NCBI RefSeq assembly: GCF_030652235.1
Contig: NZ_JAUSBA010000044.1
Span: forward strand, 1-64,000
Direction of reading: 5' to 3'
Length of the DNA: 64,000 bases
Origin: Cypionkella sp.
GTDB taxonomy: Bacteria; Pseudomonadota; Alphaproteobacteria; Rhodobacterales; Rhodobacteraceae
The position numbers and the translations under genes were made by a program. Numbering within the stretch: the stretch's first letter is position 1; each line of letters starts with the position of its first letter. The notes beneath the pieces are model-generated. The model worked only from the letters and a program-made list of their open reading frames with translations. It did no database searches and was not told the DNA's origin. Positions 52,798 to 62,663 of the stretch are shown here, piece after piece.

Positions 52798-53351
52798 TTG
52801 GAAATCCGTTCTACGGTCAAGTTGCCGTTGGTGAACACACAAATCTCGGCAGCAATCGCCATAGCCCGGCGGGCGACATCTTCTGCGGGCAAATCGGTGG
52901 TCATCAAGCCCCGTGCGGCGGCGAGGGCGAAGTTGCCGCCGGAGCCAATGGCTGCAACGTCATGCTCGGGTTCCAGCACATCGCCAGCCCCGGTGATGAC
53001 GTAAAGATCGCGGCCGTCGGTGACGATCAGCATGGCCTCAAGATTGCGCAGGTATTTATCCATCCGCCAGTCTTTCGCCAGATCAACGCAAGCGCGGGCA
53101 AGCTGGCCGGGGGCGGATTCGAGCTTTTTCTCGAGCCGTTCCAGCAGGGTAAAGGCATCAGCGGTCGATCCGGCAAAGCCTGCGACCACATCGTGGCCGC
53201 CGGGTGACAGGCGGCGGACCTTACGGGCGGTGCCCTTGATCACGGTATTGCCCAATGAGACTTGGCCATCGCCCGCCACCACAACCTCACCGCCGCGACG
53301 GACGGCGAGAATGGTGGTGCCATGCCAACCGGGGAATTTGTCTTCGGCCAT
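52794..53351 (-). CDS. hslV: ATP-dependent protease peptidase subunit HslV
   Basis: The 185-residue protein has a propeptide of about 10 residues ([11 protein letters not shown]) before the catalytic Thr in [24 protein letters not shown], then [23 protein letters not shown] and [13 protein letters not shown]. Removal of the propeptide exposes the N-terminal threonine. GGAG lies 7 nt before ATG 53351, so I prefer that to the in-frame ATG at 53363. First gene of hslV-hslU. A propeptide longer than one residue is normal for alphaproteobacterial HslV. Confidence 0.95.
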   Translation of the reverse strand: MAEDKFPGWHGTTILAVRRGGEVVVAGDGQVSLGNTVIKGTARKVRRLSPGGHDVVAGFAGSTADAFTLLERLEKKLESAPGQLARACVDLAKDWRMDKYLRNLEAMLIVTDGRDLYVITGAGDVLEPEHDVAAIGSGGNFALAAARGLMTTDLPAEDVARRAMAIAAEICVFTNGNLTVERISK

Positions 53352-53447
53352 TTTGCGCTCCATCTGATCAGCTTTATATGGAAGGGCGCGGCGCTGCGTG
53401 CAAGCGGGTGGCTGGCGGGGCCGGGGAAAAGTGCCTAGTTTGGTGCG

Positions 53448-54305
53448 ATGGAACGGATGCTGAGTTTTTATCTGGACGGCGACAAGCGCGCCCGCGCCGA
53501 GGCGGGGGACGGGATTTTTGGCGCTGTGGTGCGCGTGGTCAGGTCGGCAGGCTGGGAGGTTCGATACGCTGGGCAAGACGCCGAAATTGCGGGCGATGGC
53601 TATCACCTTGTCTACAATCGCGCGGTGGAGGGGCCATTTTGTTTCAGTCTAAGACGCTGTTACCTTGAGAAATTCTACCGGATTGAGGCGACGAATGATC
53701 GCTGGGATTGGCAGGTGGCGGGGCTGCCTTTTTTTGCGACCCCGGGGCAGGCGTGGTTTCAACGCTATTGGCGAGAGCGGTTGTTTGGCGGTCTGACCTT
53801 CGCGCGGGGTGGTTACATTTTCATGCCGTTGCAGGGGAAATTGTTGCAGCGGCGGCATTTTCAAGCGGCGTCGCCGATTGAGATGATCCGGGCGACCTTG
53901 GCGGCGGACCCAGAGCGGCGGATCGTGGCGACACTGCATCCGCGCGAGGTTTATTCCGAGGCGGAGTTGGACGCGCTGCGGGGGATTGAGCGGTTTGAGC
54001 TGTCTCAGGGCTCGCTGACTGTGTTGGTGGGTTGCGATTATGTGGTGACGCAGAATTCGTCGATGGCGCTGACCGGGTTCTTTGCCGACAAGCCAGCGGT
54101 GCTGTTTGCGCGGATTGATTTTCACCATATCGCGGCGTCGGTGGCGCGGTTGGGGGTGGCGGGGGCGTTTGCGGCGGTGCATCGGCCGCAGCCCTATGCG
54201 TCGTATCTGCACTGGTTTTTTAAGCGGCAGGCCTTGGCTGCGTCGGGTGACGGGCGCGAGATGCAGATCGCAGCGCGGCTGCGGGCGCATGGCTGGCCGC
54301 TGTGA
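53448..54305 (+). CDS. hypothetical protein, possibly related to capsule polysaccharide transferases
   Basis: The 285-residue soluble protein has no clear signal peptide. The segment [24 protein letters not shown], followed by [36 protein letters not shown], is reminiscent of the second Rossmann domain of capsule-synthesis (KpsC/KpsS-like) transferases, where a bound sugar nucleotide is contacted by an S/T-rich loop after the GCD-like strand. I am not sure of this. It is divergent from hslV and ends before a strong terminator. ATG 53457 is an alternative start. Confidence 0.75.
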   Translation: MERMLSFYLDGDKRARAEAGDGIFGAVVRVVRSAGWEVRYAGQDAEIAGDGYHLVYNRAVEGPFCFSLRRCYLEKFYRIEATNDRWDWQVAGLPFFATPGQAWFQRYWRERLFGGLTFARGGYIFMPLQGKLLQRRHFQAASPIEMIRATLAADPERRIVATLHPREVYSEAELDALRGIERFELSQGSLTVLVGCDYVVTQNSSMALTGFFADKPAVLFARIDFHHIAASVARLGVAGAFAAVHRPQPYASYLHWFFKRQALAASGDGREMQIAARLRAHGWPL

Positions 54306-54308
54306 AAA

Positions 54309-54330
54309 AAGGCTCCCCGCGGGGAGCCTT
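54309..54330. terminator. strong intrinsic terminator between the 53448 gene and trxA
   Basis: GGCTCCCC-GC-GGGGAGCC, extended by AA/TT, forms a perfect 22-bp palindrome. On the minus strand it is followed by six T, so it ends trxA transcription; on the plus strand the T-run is short, but the hairpin should still help to end the convergent gene. Confidence 0.88.
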
Positions 54331-54350
54331 TGATCCGATTTTTGCAGCGC

Positions 54351-54677
54351 TCAGAGCGCGGTGGCGATCCAGTTGGCAAGGGCGGCTTTCGGGGCTGCCC
54401 CAGTTTTATTTGAGAAGATTTCGCCGTTTTTGAACAGGAACAGCGCCGGAATACCGCGCACGCCGAGGGCGGCGGGGCTGTCGGGGTTCTCATCGACGTT
54501 GATCTTCACGATCTTGACGCGGCCCGCGTATTCAGCGGCGAGTTCTTCTAAAGCTGGGCCGATTTGACGGCACGGGCCGCACCATTCGGCCCAGAAATCG
54601 ACGACAACCGGGATCGCGGATTTACGAACTTCGGCGTCGAAAGTGGCGTCGGTTACAGCGACGGTATTGGCACCCAT
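54351..54677 (-). CDS. trxA: thioredoxin
   Basis: The 108-residue protein has the WCGPC active site in [24 protein letters not shown], the cis-Pro in [15 protein letters not shown] and the typical length. It reduces protein disulfides in the cytoplasm. It is the last gene of the tsaE-amgK-murU-addB-addA-trxA block, 58 bp after addA. Confidence 0.96.
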   Translation of the reverse strand: MGANTVAVTDATFDAEVRKSAIPVVVDFWAEWCGPCRQIGPALEELAAEYAGRVKIVKINVDENPDSPAALGVRGIPALFLFKNGEIFSNKTGAAPKAALANWIATAL

Positions 54678-54735
54678 GATGGGATCTCCTAGGGGAAATG
54701 TCAGGCATCAAACCTAGGCACGGCGGTCACGCGCG

Positions 54736-57700
54736 TCAAGGCATAGTGGTGCGTTGCAGAGCTGCCCGCACAATATCGGGGGGCAGCGGCATCAGGGTGG
54801 CGGTGCGGGTCCACAGGATCGCGGTGTCGATGCGGTGGTTGGGGTAGATTTGGCGTAAAGCTTCGGCATAGGCGGCCATTTGGCGCAGGATACCTTCGGG
54901 AGTTTGCGCAGCGGTTGCGGGCGTGCGGTGGTTGGATTTGAAATCGACGGCGAGGATATGGTCGCGGGCGATCAGCAGGCGGTCGATGGTGCCTAGCATG
55001 GGCTGGCCGTTGAGACTGGCGATGAAGGTGACTTCTGATAGGGCTTCAGCGGCGAAGATCTGGGGATGGGCGGTGAGCACGGCTGCGGCTTCGGCCAAAA
55101 GGGCTGCACGTTCGGCAGGGTCGGGGATTAGCGCGGCGCTGAAATTTGGCCAATCGGCGCGGCGGGCATTGGGCAGGTGTTCAAGCAACAGATGCAAAGC
55201 GGTGCCTCGGGCTTTGGCGGCGTCTTCGCCAGACCCATCAACCTCGCCCGGCATGACCTTTGCGCCGCCGAGATCAGACGGCGAGAGCGGTTGTGCAGGG
55301 CGGTCGGGCGCGGCGGCGGGTTCGGTTGCCCAGATCGGGAGTTCTCGTGATTCCGGCACAGTTAGAGACTGTTTTTCAACCGGACCGGGCCAGTTGCCGA
55401 AGCCATGACGCAACGCGCCGTCGGCGATGGCCTCAAATCCTGCGGCCTGCATGCCTTGCTGGATTAGCTTATACCATGCGCCGTCCTTCTTCGCTTCGCC
55501 CGCGCCGCAGACGATCAACCAGGTGCGGGCGCGGGTGAGGGCAACATAAAGCAGGCGCAGGCTTTCTTCCTCGCCTTTGTCTTTGCGCAGGGTTCGGGCG
55601 GTCGCAATCGGCGGCGGGCTTTCGTCAGAGGGGGTTTTCCAGACGGGGATGCCGTTTTCCAACGCATAAATCTCATCTCGGTCTTGCGGATTGCGGTCGC
55701 AAGTGTCGGGCAGGATAACCAAGGGCGCTTCCAGACCCTTCGCGCCGTGGACGGTCATCACACGGATGCGGTGGCCTTCGCTGTCCATCTGGCGCTTGAC
55801 CTCGATGTCATCGGTTTCAAGCCAGATCAGAAACCCAGTCAGGCTTGGGATTTCGTTGCGCTCAAAGGCGAGGGCCTGGGACAGAAATTCGTCAATGCCA
55901 TCTTCCGCTTCGGGGCCAAGCCGGGTCAGCAGGCGGCGGCGACCATCGTGGCGGGTCAGGGCGCGCTCGATCAGATCGTAGGGGCGCAGGAAGTCGGCAT
56001 TGTTGCGCAGATCGTGCAGCATGGCGAGGCTTTCGGGGTGGGTGGTGGTGTCACGCAGGGTTTCCCACAGATAGCCTTTGCGGGGCTGAGCGAGGGCGTA
56101 AAGTTCGGCCTCTGTCCAACCACAAAGCGGGGAGCGGAGGAGGGCCGCAAGCGACAGATCATCTTCGGGCGTGGCGAGGAAGGAGAGCAGGGCGGCGAGG
56201 TCTTTGACCGCGAGTTCGGCGCCGAGTTTCAGGCGGTCTGCGCCCGCGATGGGGAGATTGGCTTTTTTGCAGGCGCGGATGATTTCCGAGAACAGGGCAG
56301 AGCGGCGCTGCACGAGGATCAGCACATCTCCTGCGTGCAGCGGGCGCGGGCCGTCATCGGTGGGAATTTGCGTGCCCGCGTCGATCAGCGCTTTGATATA
56401 GCTGGCAATTTTCTCGGCCAGACGGGCGGTGTGATGGGTGTCAGTGATCAGATCGACGGGGTCTTCCCAATTTTCATCCTTGGGGTCTTCGGATTTTTCC
56501 AGCAGTGGCCAAAGGTCTACCCGGCCAGGCAAATCGGATTTGAAGGCGAGGTGATGGACAGATGAGCCCATGGCTTTTGGGAAGCGGTCGGCGAAGGTTT
56601 CATCCACCACACGCAAGATCGCGGTGGACGAGCGGAAGGAATATTCGAGATCGAGGCGAACGAAGTTCTTTTGGGCGGCGTGGAATTTGGTTTGGAAATC
56701 GGTCTGCTTTTCATCAAAGGCGGCGACATCCGCGCCCTGGAAGGAGTAGATCGACTGCTTTTTATCGCCGACGACGAACAGGGTGCGGGTTTCATCGCGG
56801 GTTCCAAGCCCGGCGGTAAATTCGGCGGACAAGAGTTCGATGACGCGCCATTGATCGGGGCTGGTGTCTTGCGCTTCGTCGACAAGGATATGGTCGATGC
56901 CGCCGTCAAGACGGAACAGCACCCATGCGGCGACGGAGGGGTCGGTCAGCAGGGCCTTGGCGCGGGTGATCAGATCGTCGAAATCGAGGAAGCCTCTGGC
57001 CGCTTTGGCGGACTCATAAAGCGGCAGGAAGGCGGCGGCAAAGCGGTGCAGGATGGCGGTCTTTTGGGCGGCTTGCAGGGCGATGCGGCGGGGGCGGGCG
57101 GTTTCAACGCGGAGCATCAAGGCGTCGAGTTGCGGCAGGTGGTTGCCGATCAGTTTCTGCGTGGGCTTGGTGGGCAGCGCGCCGATTTTTGCACCGTAAG
57201 GGGCCTTGGCGGTGCCACCGTAGAGCAGGGTGTTCTCAAGCGTGCTAAGGGTGGCGAGGCTGGGGGCGGACAGGTCGAGCGCCGCGAGTTTGGCGGCGGT
57301 TTTGCTGTCGGTGGGGCCGCCGTTTTGCAGGGCGGGCAGGATGTTAGCGATGAGGTCGGATTCAATGCCGAGCAGCACGTCGGCGAGCAGGGTTTGCGTG
57401 GTTTCCGCGTTGGGAACATTGAACAAATCGCGGGATTGCGCTTCGCTTAGCGCTTTGGCGAAGCCTGCGCGTTTGGCTGAGACTTGCTCCATCAGCGCGG
57501 TAAAGTCTTCGCCTGTGTAGGCGCGCGCGACTTCGGCCATCAATTCTGGTGCGCGAAACTCGGCCATTTCTTCGATGATGTTTTCGCGCAGCAGCCGGGC
57601 GGCGCGGTCATCCAGTTCGGTGAATTGCGGCGAAACGCCAGCCTCAAGGGGGAAGCGGCGCAGCAGGGTGGCGCAGAAGCTGTGGATGGTCTGGATCCGC

Positions 57701-58053
57701 AACCCGCCCGGGGTCTCAATCGCGCGGGCGAACAACTGCCGGGCTTTGGCCAGCGCGCCGGGGGCGTGGCGGGTGGCGTCGCCCAGATCGGCAAGGGCGC
57801 GGTGCAGGTCGGCGTCGGGTTTCATCGCCCATTCACCCAAGCGGCGGAACAGCCGGTTCTGCATCTCGGTCGCGGCGGCTTTGGTGTAAGTGAGGCACAG
57901 GATGTGCTGGGGCTCGACGCCGCGCAGCAGCAGGCGGGCGACGCGATCTGTCAACACGCGCGTTTTGCCGGAGCCAGCGTTGGCGGAAAGCCAGACGGTA
58001 TCGGTGGGGTTAGAGGCTTGAACTTGGCGCTCGGAAGCGTCGTTGCGGGTCAT
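54736..58053 (-). CDS. addA: double-strand break repair helicase-nuclease AddA
   Basis: The 1105-residue UvrD-family helicase has Walker A WLSANAGSGKTRVLTDRVARLLL, motif II DHILVDEAQDTSPDQWRV, motif III LFVVGDKKQSIYSFQGADV, motif V/VI in VMTVHGAKGLEAPLVILPD and LRLLYVALTRAR. A RecB-type nuclease domain at the C-terminus has GTIDRLLIARDHILAVDFKSNH. It works with AddB as a RecBCD equivalent. The start at 58053 overlaps the addB stop by 4 bp; the longer frame to 58224 is rejected. Confidence 0.96.
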   Translation of the reverse strand: MTRNDASERQVQASNPTDTVWLSANAGSGKTRVLTDRVARLLLRGVEPQHILCLTYTKAAATEMQNRLFRRLGEWAMKPDADLHRALADLGDATRHAPGALAKARQLFARAIETPGGLRIQTIHSFCATLLRRFPLEAGVSPQFTELDDRAARLLRENIIEEMAEFRAPELMAEVARAYTGEDFTALMEQVSAKRAGFAKALSEAQSRDLFNVPNAETTQTLLADVLLGIESDLIANILPALQNGGPTDSKTAAKLAALDLSAPSLATLSTLENTLLYGGTAKAPYGAKIGALPTKPTQKLIGNHLPQLDALMLRVETARPRRIALQAAQKTAILHRFAAAFLPLYESAKAARGFLDFDDLITRAKALLTDPSVAAWVLFRLDGGIDHILVDEAQDTSPDQWRVIELLSAEFTAGLGTRDETRTLFVVGDKKQSIYSFQGADVAAFDEKQTDFQTKFHAAQKNFVRLDLEYSFRSSTAILRVVDETFADRFPKAMGSSVHHLAFKSDLPGRVDLWPLLEKSEDPKDENWEDPVDLITDTHHTARLAEKIASYIKALIDAGTQIPTDDGPRPLHAGDVLILVQRRSALFSEIIRACKKANLPIAGADRLKLGAELAVKDLAALLSFLATPEDDLSLAALLRSPLCGWTEAELYALAQPRKGYLWETLRDTTTHPESLAMLHDLRNNADFLRPYDLIERALTRHDGRRRLLTRLGPEAEDGIDEFLSQALAFERNEIPSLTGFLIWLETDDIEVKRQMDSEGHRIRVMTVHGAKGLEAPLVILPDTCDRNPQDRDEIYALENGIPVWKTPSDESPPPIATARTLRKDKGEEESLRLLYVALTRARTWLIVCGAGEAKKDGAWYKLIQQGMQAAGFEAIADGALRHGFGNWPGPVEKQSLTVPESRELPIWATEPAAAPDRPAQPLSPSDLGGAKVMPGEVDGSGEDAAKARGTALHLLLEHLPNARRADWPNFSAALIPDPAERAALLAEAAAVLTAHPQIFAAEALSEVTFIASLNGQPMLGTIDRLLIARDHILAVDFKSNHRTPATAAQTPEGILRQMAAYAEALRQIYPNHRIDTAILWTRTATLMPLPPDIVRAALQRTTMP

Positions 58054-60995
58054 TCTGGTTCTCCTACCGGTTCGGGTGCGGCGCGGTCGGACATTTCCCA
58101 TTCGCCAAAGCGCGACAAGTGGTCGTAATCGCCGGCGTGGCGGACTTCGAACAGGGCACGGCGGGCGGTGTAGCCGGTTGTGCGCCGCAGGTAGCGCGAG
58201 ATCAGGTGCAGCAGTTTTTCCCAATGTTCGGTCAGCAGGGCCTCGGTGATGTCGGTTTCCACCACGTCTTCGCTGCTGCCCAGACCGATGTAGCTGATTT
58301 TCGCCACGTCAGACGGCCCGAGATCGGCGAAACCGCCGCGGTCGGCCATGACCGCGGCGAGCAGAAGTTGCTTGGCGTATTGCTTTTGCTGGGCGGCTTT
58401 GGGGGCGGTGCCGGTTTTGTAATCAATCAGATGCAGGGTGCCGTCGGGAAGGCGGTCGATGCGGTCGGGGGTGCCGAACAGGGTGAAATCGAGCGGGTCG
58501 AGTTTGAGGGCCCCTTTGGTTTCAAGCGCAAGCGGGGTGCCGCTGTGCTTGGCGTCTTGGGTCAGGAAATGGTCGGCGGCGCGGTCGAGTTTGGCCAGCC
58601 ACAAAGCGCGGGCGGCCGGAAAGGGGGATTCTTGCGCAAGGACATCGCGGGCGAGGGTCAGCAGGCGGGCGCGGGCCTCGGCGCGGGTTTCTGTTGCGGG
58701 GCGAGTCTTGACGAAACGTTCCAGCACCTCATGCACGATGATGCCGCGATCGCGGGCGTCGGGGGTTTGGTGTAGCGGGTCGAGCGGGTTGAGGCGCAGG
58801 ATGTAGCGGGCGTAGATCGCGTAAGGGTCGCGGATCAGGCGCTCGATATTGGTGAGCGACAGTTTCGGCGGGCGCGCGGCGATGGGTGGCTGCGGGGCGG
58901 GGCGTTTGGCGGGCTGTAGCCGGGGGTCGGCTTGCTGTGCGGCGGTGGGCTGTTCTAGGGCGCGGGCAAGCGTAAGCCATTGGGTGCCGCGCGCGCGCAT
59001 TTCGGCCAGAGCCTGCTTGCCATTTTGCTGCGGCAGGCCGTCCATCAGGTTCATCAGGCGGTTCAGCCAGCGGCTGGGCACAGTTTCAGCTTCGGCATTG
59101 CGGACCGCGCGGGACAGGATCACGCGGGGGGCGGCGATGGCTTGTTGGTAATCGTGGGCAGAGAGGCCGATTTGACGTTCTGGCAAAAGTAGAGCCGCTT
59201 TTTTGCGCATTGAGCGGTTGAGCCAGGGGTCCGGTTCGGGCAATTTTGGCCAGATGCCGTCGTTGAGACCGCCCAGGATCACCAGATCAGCACCCTGGAC
59301 GCGGGCCTCTAGGGTGCCCCAGATCATGATGTTGGGATGGGCTTGCACGGGTTCGCGCACTTCGCCTTTGTTGATGAGGGCTTCGAGCAGATCGCGATAT
59401 TCGGCGGCAGAGAAAGTGCCGCCGTGCGGTGCTTCGGCGGAAAGATTTTCCATCAGGGCCAAGGCCTCGATGCCGGCGGTTTTGTTCCAGAGATCACCGC
59501 TGCCGGAGGGATCAAGGCCGCGCGCCAAGGCTTCGGACAGGGCGCGATGTTGGGTGACGTGATCGGTCAGCGGGCGGTGGGGGACTTGGTCGAGGTTTTG
59601 CAGGGTATCGGCGAGAAATTGCGCCCAAGGTAGGGCGTTATCGGTCCGCGGGGCGGCCCATTCCAAAAGATCCGGGCCAGTGGGGAAGGCGGGGCCAGTT
59701 TTGCGCAGTTTGAGTTCGAGATAGCGGGTCAGCAGCAAATGTGGACCGCGTGCGGTGCCGGAGGCAGTCAGCGGGTGTTTCAGAATCGTGAGCAGGCTGT
59801 CGGCGGTCAGCCTTTGGCCGAGCAAAGCGGCGGTGTGGCGCAGGAAACGGCCGGGGGCCGAGAGCGCCAAGGGGCGGCCCGCAGAATCATCAGGCAGGAT
59901 CGCCCAACGGTCGAGGGCTGCGGTGACTTGGCGGCTTAGGTTGCGGTCGGGGGTGATCAGCGCGGCCTTGGTGCCAGCTTCGGCGGCTTCGCGCAGGATC
60001 ATCGCGATGGCCAGCGCCTCGGCGCGCGGCGAGGCGGCTTCGATCAGGGTGAGGTTTTCAGTGGCGCGGGGGAGGTCGGGCAGGGCTGGCCCCTCGACCA
60101 GCCATTGATCGGTGACCGGCGCGGGGCGGAGGGACAGCGAAATCAAACGGTTGCGGTTGGGGTCTGGCGGGATTGTGTCTCGCCAGGGTTTGATACTGCT
60201 GGGCAGGATGTGCAAAAGGTTTGTCAGGTGGCGGAAGCGATATTGCGGGTGATCCTCGGCGGTGAGGGCGTCATCCATCACCTGCCAGACGCTGGCGGGC
60301 GTATCAAAATCAAAGCCTGGCAGGATCAGCGCCCCTTGTGGCAGGGCTGCGACCTCTTGCATCAGCAGGGCGGTGGTGCCACGCGAGCCAGTGGAGCCCG
60401 CGATCAGCACCGGGTCTTGCGGCGGGGCGCTTTGCCAGCGCTGGGCAAGTTGCTGCACGGCAAGGCGTTGGCGCGATTCGGCATCGGCGGCATCGCTGAA
60501 CAGTGGGGCTATGATCCGCAGGAAGGTTTGGGTTCTTTCCCAGTGTTTGGAATGGGTTGAGACATCGAGGGCGGCGATGGCCTCGGCCGGAACGCCTTCG
60601 CCCTGCATCTCATCCATCAGATTGGCGAGGCTGTCGGCGAGATCGTAGAGTGCCGAGCGCGGAGCGAGGTCAGGCTGCGCGTCGAGCAGTTTGGCGATGA
60701 GTTTGGCCATTTGCAGGCGGCGGCGCAGCGGCGGAATGGCGGGGGAAAGGTCGAGGCTGGGGTCACTTGCGATGTCGCTGAGTAGAAGCAGGCGTGGCAA
60801 GAAGCGCGCGCCATGGGTCGCGAACAGGTCGCGGACGCGGCGCGCCATGCGGGCGGTGTTGAGGTAGATCGTGACGCGCGCCATGGCTTCTGGCTGCTGG
60901 GCGGCCATGCGTTCGATCAGGCCCGCGACCAGTTCGGCGGGGAAATCGGTGCCGGGGGGCAGGGCGAAAATGCGGGTTGTGTCTGGGCTAAACAT
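58050..60995 (-). CDS. addB: double-strand break repair protein AddB
   Basis: The 981-residue protein is the alphaproteobacterial AddB type: an N-terminal helicase-like half (VLIAGSTGSRGTTALLMQEVAALPQGALILPGFD), RVQGADLVILGGLNDGIWPKLPEPDPWLNRSMRK, and a C-terminal RecB-like nuclease with FGTPDRIDRLPDGTLHLIDYKTGTAP. It starts 8 bp inside the murU end. Together with AddA it processes DNA ends for RecA loading. Confidence 0.95.
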   Translation of the reverse strand: MFSPDTTRIFALPPGTDFPAELVAGLIERMAAQQPEAMARVTIYLNTARMARRVRDLFATHGARFLPRLLLLSDIASDPSLDLSPAIPPLRRRLQMAKLIAKLLDAQPDLAPRSALYDLADSLANLMDEMQGEGVPAEAIAALDVSTHSKHWERTQTFLRIIAPLFSDAADAESRQRLAVQQLAQRWQSAPPQDPVLIAGSTGSRGTTALLMQEVAALPQGALILPGFDFDTPASVWQVMDDALTAEDHPQYRFRHLTNLLHILPSSIKPWRDTIPPDPNRNRLISLSLRPAPVTDQWLVEGPALPDLPRATENLTLIEAASPRAEALAIAMILREAAEAGTKAALITPDRNLSRQVTAALDRWAILPDDSAGRPLALSAPGRFLRHTAALLGQRLTADSLLTILKHPLTASGTARGPHLLLTRYLELKLRKTGPAFPTGPDLLEWAAPRTDNALPWAQFLADTLQNLDQVPHRPLTDHVTQHRALSEALARGLDPSGSGDLWNKTAGIEALALMENLSAEAPHGGTFSAAEYRDLLEALINKGEVREPVQAHPNIMIWGTLEARVQGADLVILGGLNDGIWPKLPEPDPWLNRSMRKKAALLLPERQIGLSAHDYQQAIAAPRVILSRAVRNAEAETVPSRWLNRLMNLMDGLPQQNGKQALAEMRARGTQWLTLARALEQPTAAQQADPRLQPAKRPAPQPPIAARPPKLSLTNIERLIRDPYAIYARYILRLNPLDPLHQTPDARDRGIIVHEVLERFVKTRPATETRAEARARLLTLARDVLAQESPFPAARALWLAKLDRAADHFLTQDAKHSGTPLALETKGALKLDPLDFTLFGTPDRIDRLPDGTLHLIDYKTGTAPKAAQQKQYAKQLLLAAVMADRGGFADLGPSDVAKISYIGLGSSEDVVETDITEALLTEHWEKLLHLISRYLRRTTGYTARRALFEVRHAGDYDHLSRFGEWEMSDRAAPEPVGEPE

Positions 60996-61671
60996 GCAAG
61001 GACTCAGCCAGCGCGATGCCTTCGGGGCGGCCCACGTCGCACCAGCCGCCGTGATGGATCAGCCCGTAGGCGCGGCCGTTTCCGATGGCGATATCCCAGA
61101 GGCGATTCAGGCTAAAAACAGGTTCTGATATGGCGGAAAGCCCTTGGGTCTTCAGGATTTGCGCACCCAGATAGATCGGGGCGCTGACGCCGTTCGCGCG
61201 GGAGATGCGGCCATGGGGATCAAGCTGGAAGTCGCCTTTGCCGCTGTGGCCGAGGGCGGCTTCGGCGGGCAGCAGCAGCAGCAGCGCATCCATTTTAGCG
61301 GGGTCCCAAGCATTCAGCAGTTGGGTGAGCGGGTTTTGGCCGCTCCACACCGCATCGGTGTTCAGGGTCAGCACCGGGCCATCGCCCAACAGCGGCAGAG
61401 CGGCCTTCAGACCGCCGCCGGTTTCGAGGATCTGACCTTGTTCCCACGACCAGAGGATGTTGCGGTTTTTCAGGTGGTCGGCAATCTGGTCGCCAAGGTA
61501 GTGCAGGTTTACCACGATTTTTTTGATCTCCGCGGCATCGGCAACAGCCAAGGCGTGGTCGATCAGCGGCTTCCCAGCGGCCTCGATCAGCGGTTTCGGT
61601 TTATTGGCGGTCAGGGCACCCATGCGAGCACCGAAGCCTGCGGCGAAAAGCATTAACGGAAATGGCTGCAT
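60988..61671 (-). CDS. murU: N-acetylmuramate-1-phosphate uridylyltransferase MurU
   Basis: The 227-residue protein has the nucleotidyltransferase signature LFAAGFGARMGALTANKPKPLIEAAGKPLIDHAL (G-x-G-x-R-x12-K), VLTLNTDAVW with the metal-binding Asp, and the GGWCDVGRPEG end. Together with the adjacent AmgK it forms the UDP-MurNAc recycling route described in Pseudomonas and common in alphaproteobacteria. It overlaps amgK by 19 bp. Confidence 0.85.
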   Translation of the reverse strand: MQPFPLMLFAAGFGARMGALTANKPKPLIEAAGKPLIDHALAVADAAEIKKIVVNLHYLGDQIADHLKNRNILWSWEQGQILETGGGLKAALPLLGDGPVLTLNTDAVWSGQNPLTQLLNAWDPAKMDALLLLLPAEAALGHSGKGDFQLDPHGRISRANGVSAPIYLGAQILKTQGLSAISEPVFSLNRLWDIAIGNGRAYGLIHHGGWCDVGRPEGIALAESLHV

Positions 61672-62663
61672 TGGGCACCTATTCGGGCAAGGACTTCGGG
61701 GGTTGGCTCGGGCAGCAGTTGGGCGCAGATTTTGGCGAGCGGGGCGAGTTCAGGCACGGAGAGGTTGCGTTGCAGGTAGTGCCAGACCCGAGGGATCAGC
61801 GACAGGTAGTTGGGTTTGCCGCTGTGCAGGCAGAGGCGGGCGAAAATGCCAAGGATGCGCAGAGCGCGCTGTGCGCCAAGCGTGGCATAGGCGGGGCGGA
61901 AACTTGTGGTGGAAATGCCGGTTTGATTGCAGAATGCGCAGATCATCCCGGCCTCGGTTTCACGTGAAACATTCCGGCGCGCATCTTGCAGCAATGAGAC
62001 GAGATCGTAGCCGGGCTGGCCAAGTTGGGCGAGTTGGAAATCCAGCACGCCGACGCGGGCGAGGCCGGGCCGATCTGGCAGCCAAAGCAGATTTTCGGCG
62101 TGATAATCGCGCAGGATCATCACGCGTGGGCCGTCGGCGTGGCGCGATAGGGCGTCGGTGAGGGCGTTGCGGAAATCGGCAGGGTCGGTGCGGTCGCCGG
62201 TGATTGCGAAGCTATACCAATCGAGGGCAAAGCAAGCTGCCTCGGCCCAGTCCTGCGCGGTCAGATTGGCGAGGTTGGCGGCGGGTGGATGGCATTGCAG
62301 ATGTGCAAGAACCTTGGTTGCCGCAGTATAGAGACTGTTTTCAAGCACCGGAGCAGTTTTCAGTAGTGTGGCATAGATGGTGTCGCCCAAATCTTCCAAC
62401 AGCAGAAAGCCGTTTTTCAGATCCTGCGCGTAGCAGCTTGGCGCAGAGAGGCCGATGGCCGAGAGATGCTGCGCAATCGCCAGAAATGTCGCCGGATCGT
62501 CGCCCTTGCCCGGCGGCGCATCCATCAGCACGGCGGTATTTAGGCCCTGCCGAAGCCGATCATAGCTGCGATCCGAAGCGTCGCCGGCCAGAAACTGGCG
62601 GCTGGCTGCGCCCCAGCCAGCTTTGGCGAGAAAGGCTTGCGATAAAGCGGCGCGGTCGTTCAT
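61653..62663 (-). CDS. amgK: anomeric MurNAc/GlcNAc kinase AmgK
   Basis: The 336-residue aminoglycoside-phosphotransferase-fold protein has FLAGDASDRSYDRL, FLLLEDLGDTIYATL, the catalytic loop VMILRDYHAENLLWLPDRPGLARVGVLDFQLAQLGQPGYDLVSLLQDARR (D-x-H-x-x-N, then DFQ in place of DFG/DxD) and a C-terminal helical end. The position before murU supports MurNAc kinase over antibiotic resistance. Its codons for NVSRET carry parS site 5. The ATG at 62663 overlaps the tsaE stop by 4 bp. Confidence 0.85.
   Translation of the reverse strand: MNDRAALSQAFLAKAGWGAASRQFLAGDASDRSYDRLRQGLNTAVLMDAPPGKGDDPATFLAIAQHLSAIGLSAPSCYAQDLKNGFLLLEDLGDTIYATLLKTAPVLENSLYTAATKVLAHLQCHPPAANLANLTAQDWAEAACFALDWYSFAITGDRTDPADFRNALTDALSRHADGPRVMILRDYHAENLLWLPDRPGLARVGVLDFQLAQLGQPGYDLVSLLQDARRNVSRETEAGMICAFCNQTGISTTSFRPAYATLGAQRALRILGIFARLCLHSGKPNYLSLIPRVWHYLQRNLSVPELAPLAKICAQLLPEPTPEVLARIGAQCSHFR
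61956..61971. promoter_or_regulatory. chromosomal parS-like site 5 (15 of 16)
   Basis: GGTTTCACGTGAAACA differs from the parS consensus only at the first base. It lies inside amgK in the NVSRET frame, about 19.5 kb right of the oriC candidate, more distant than the other four. Confidence 0.8.
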
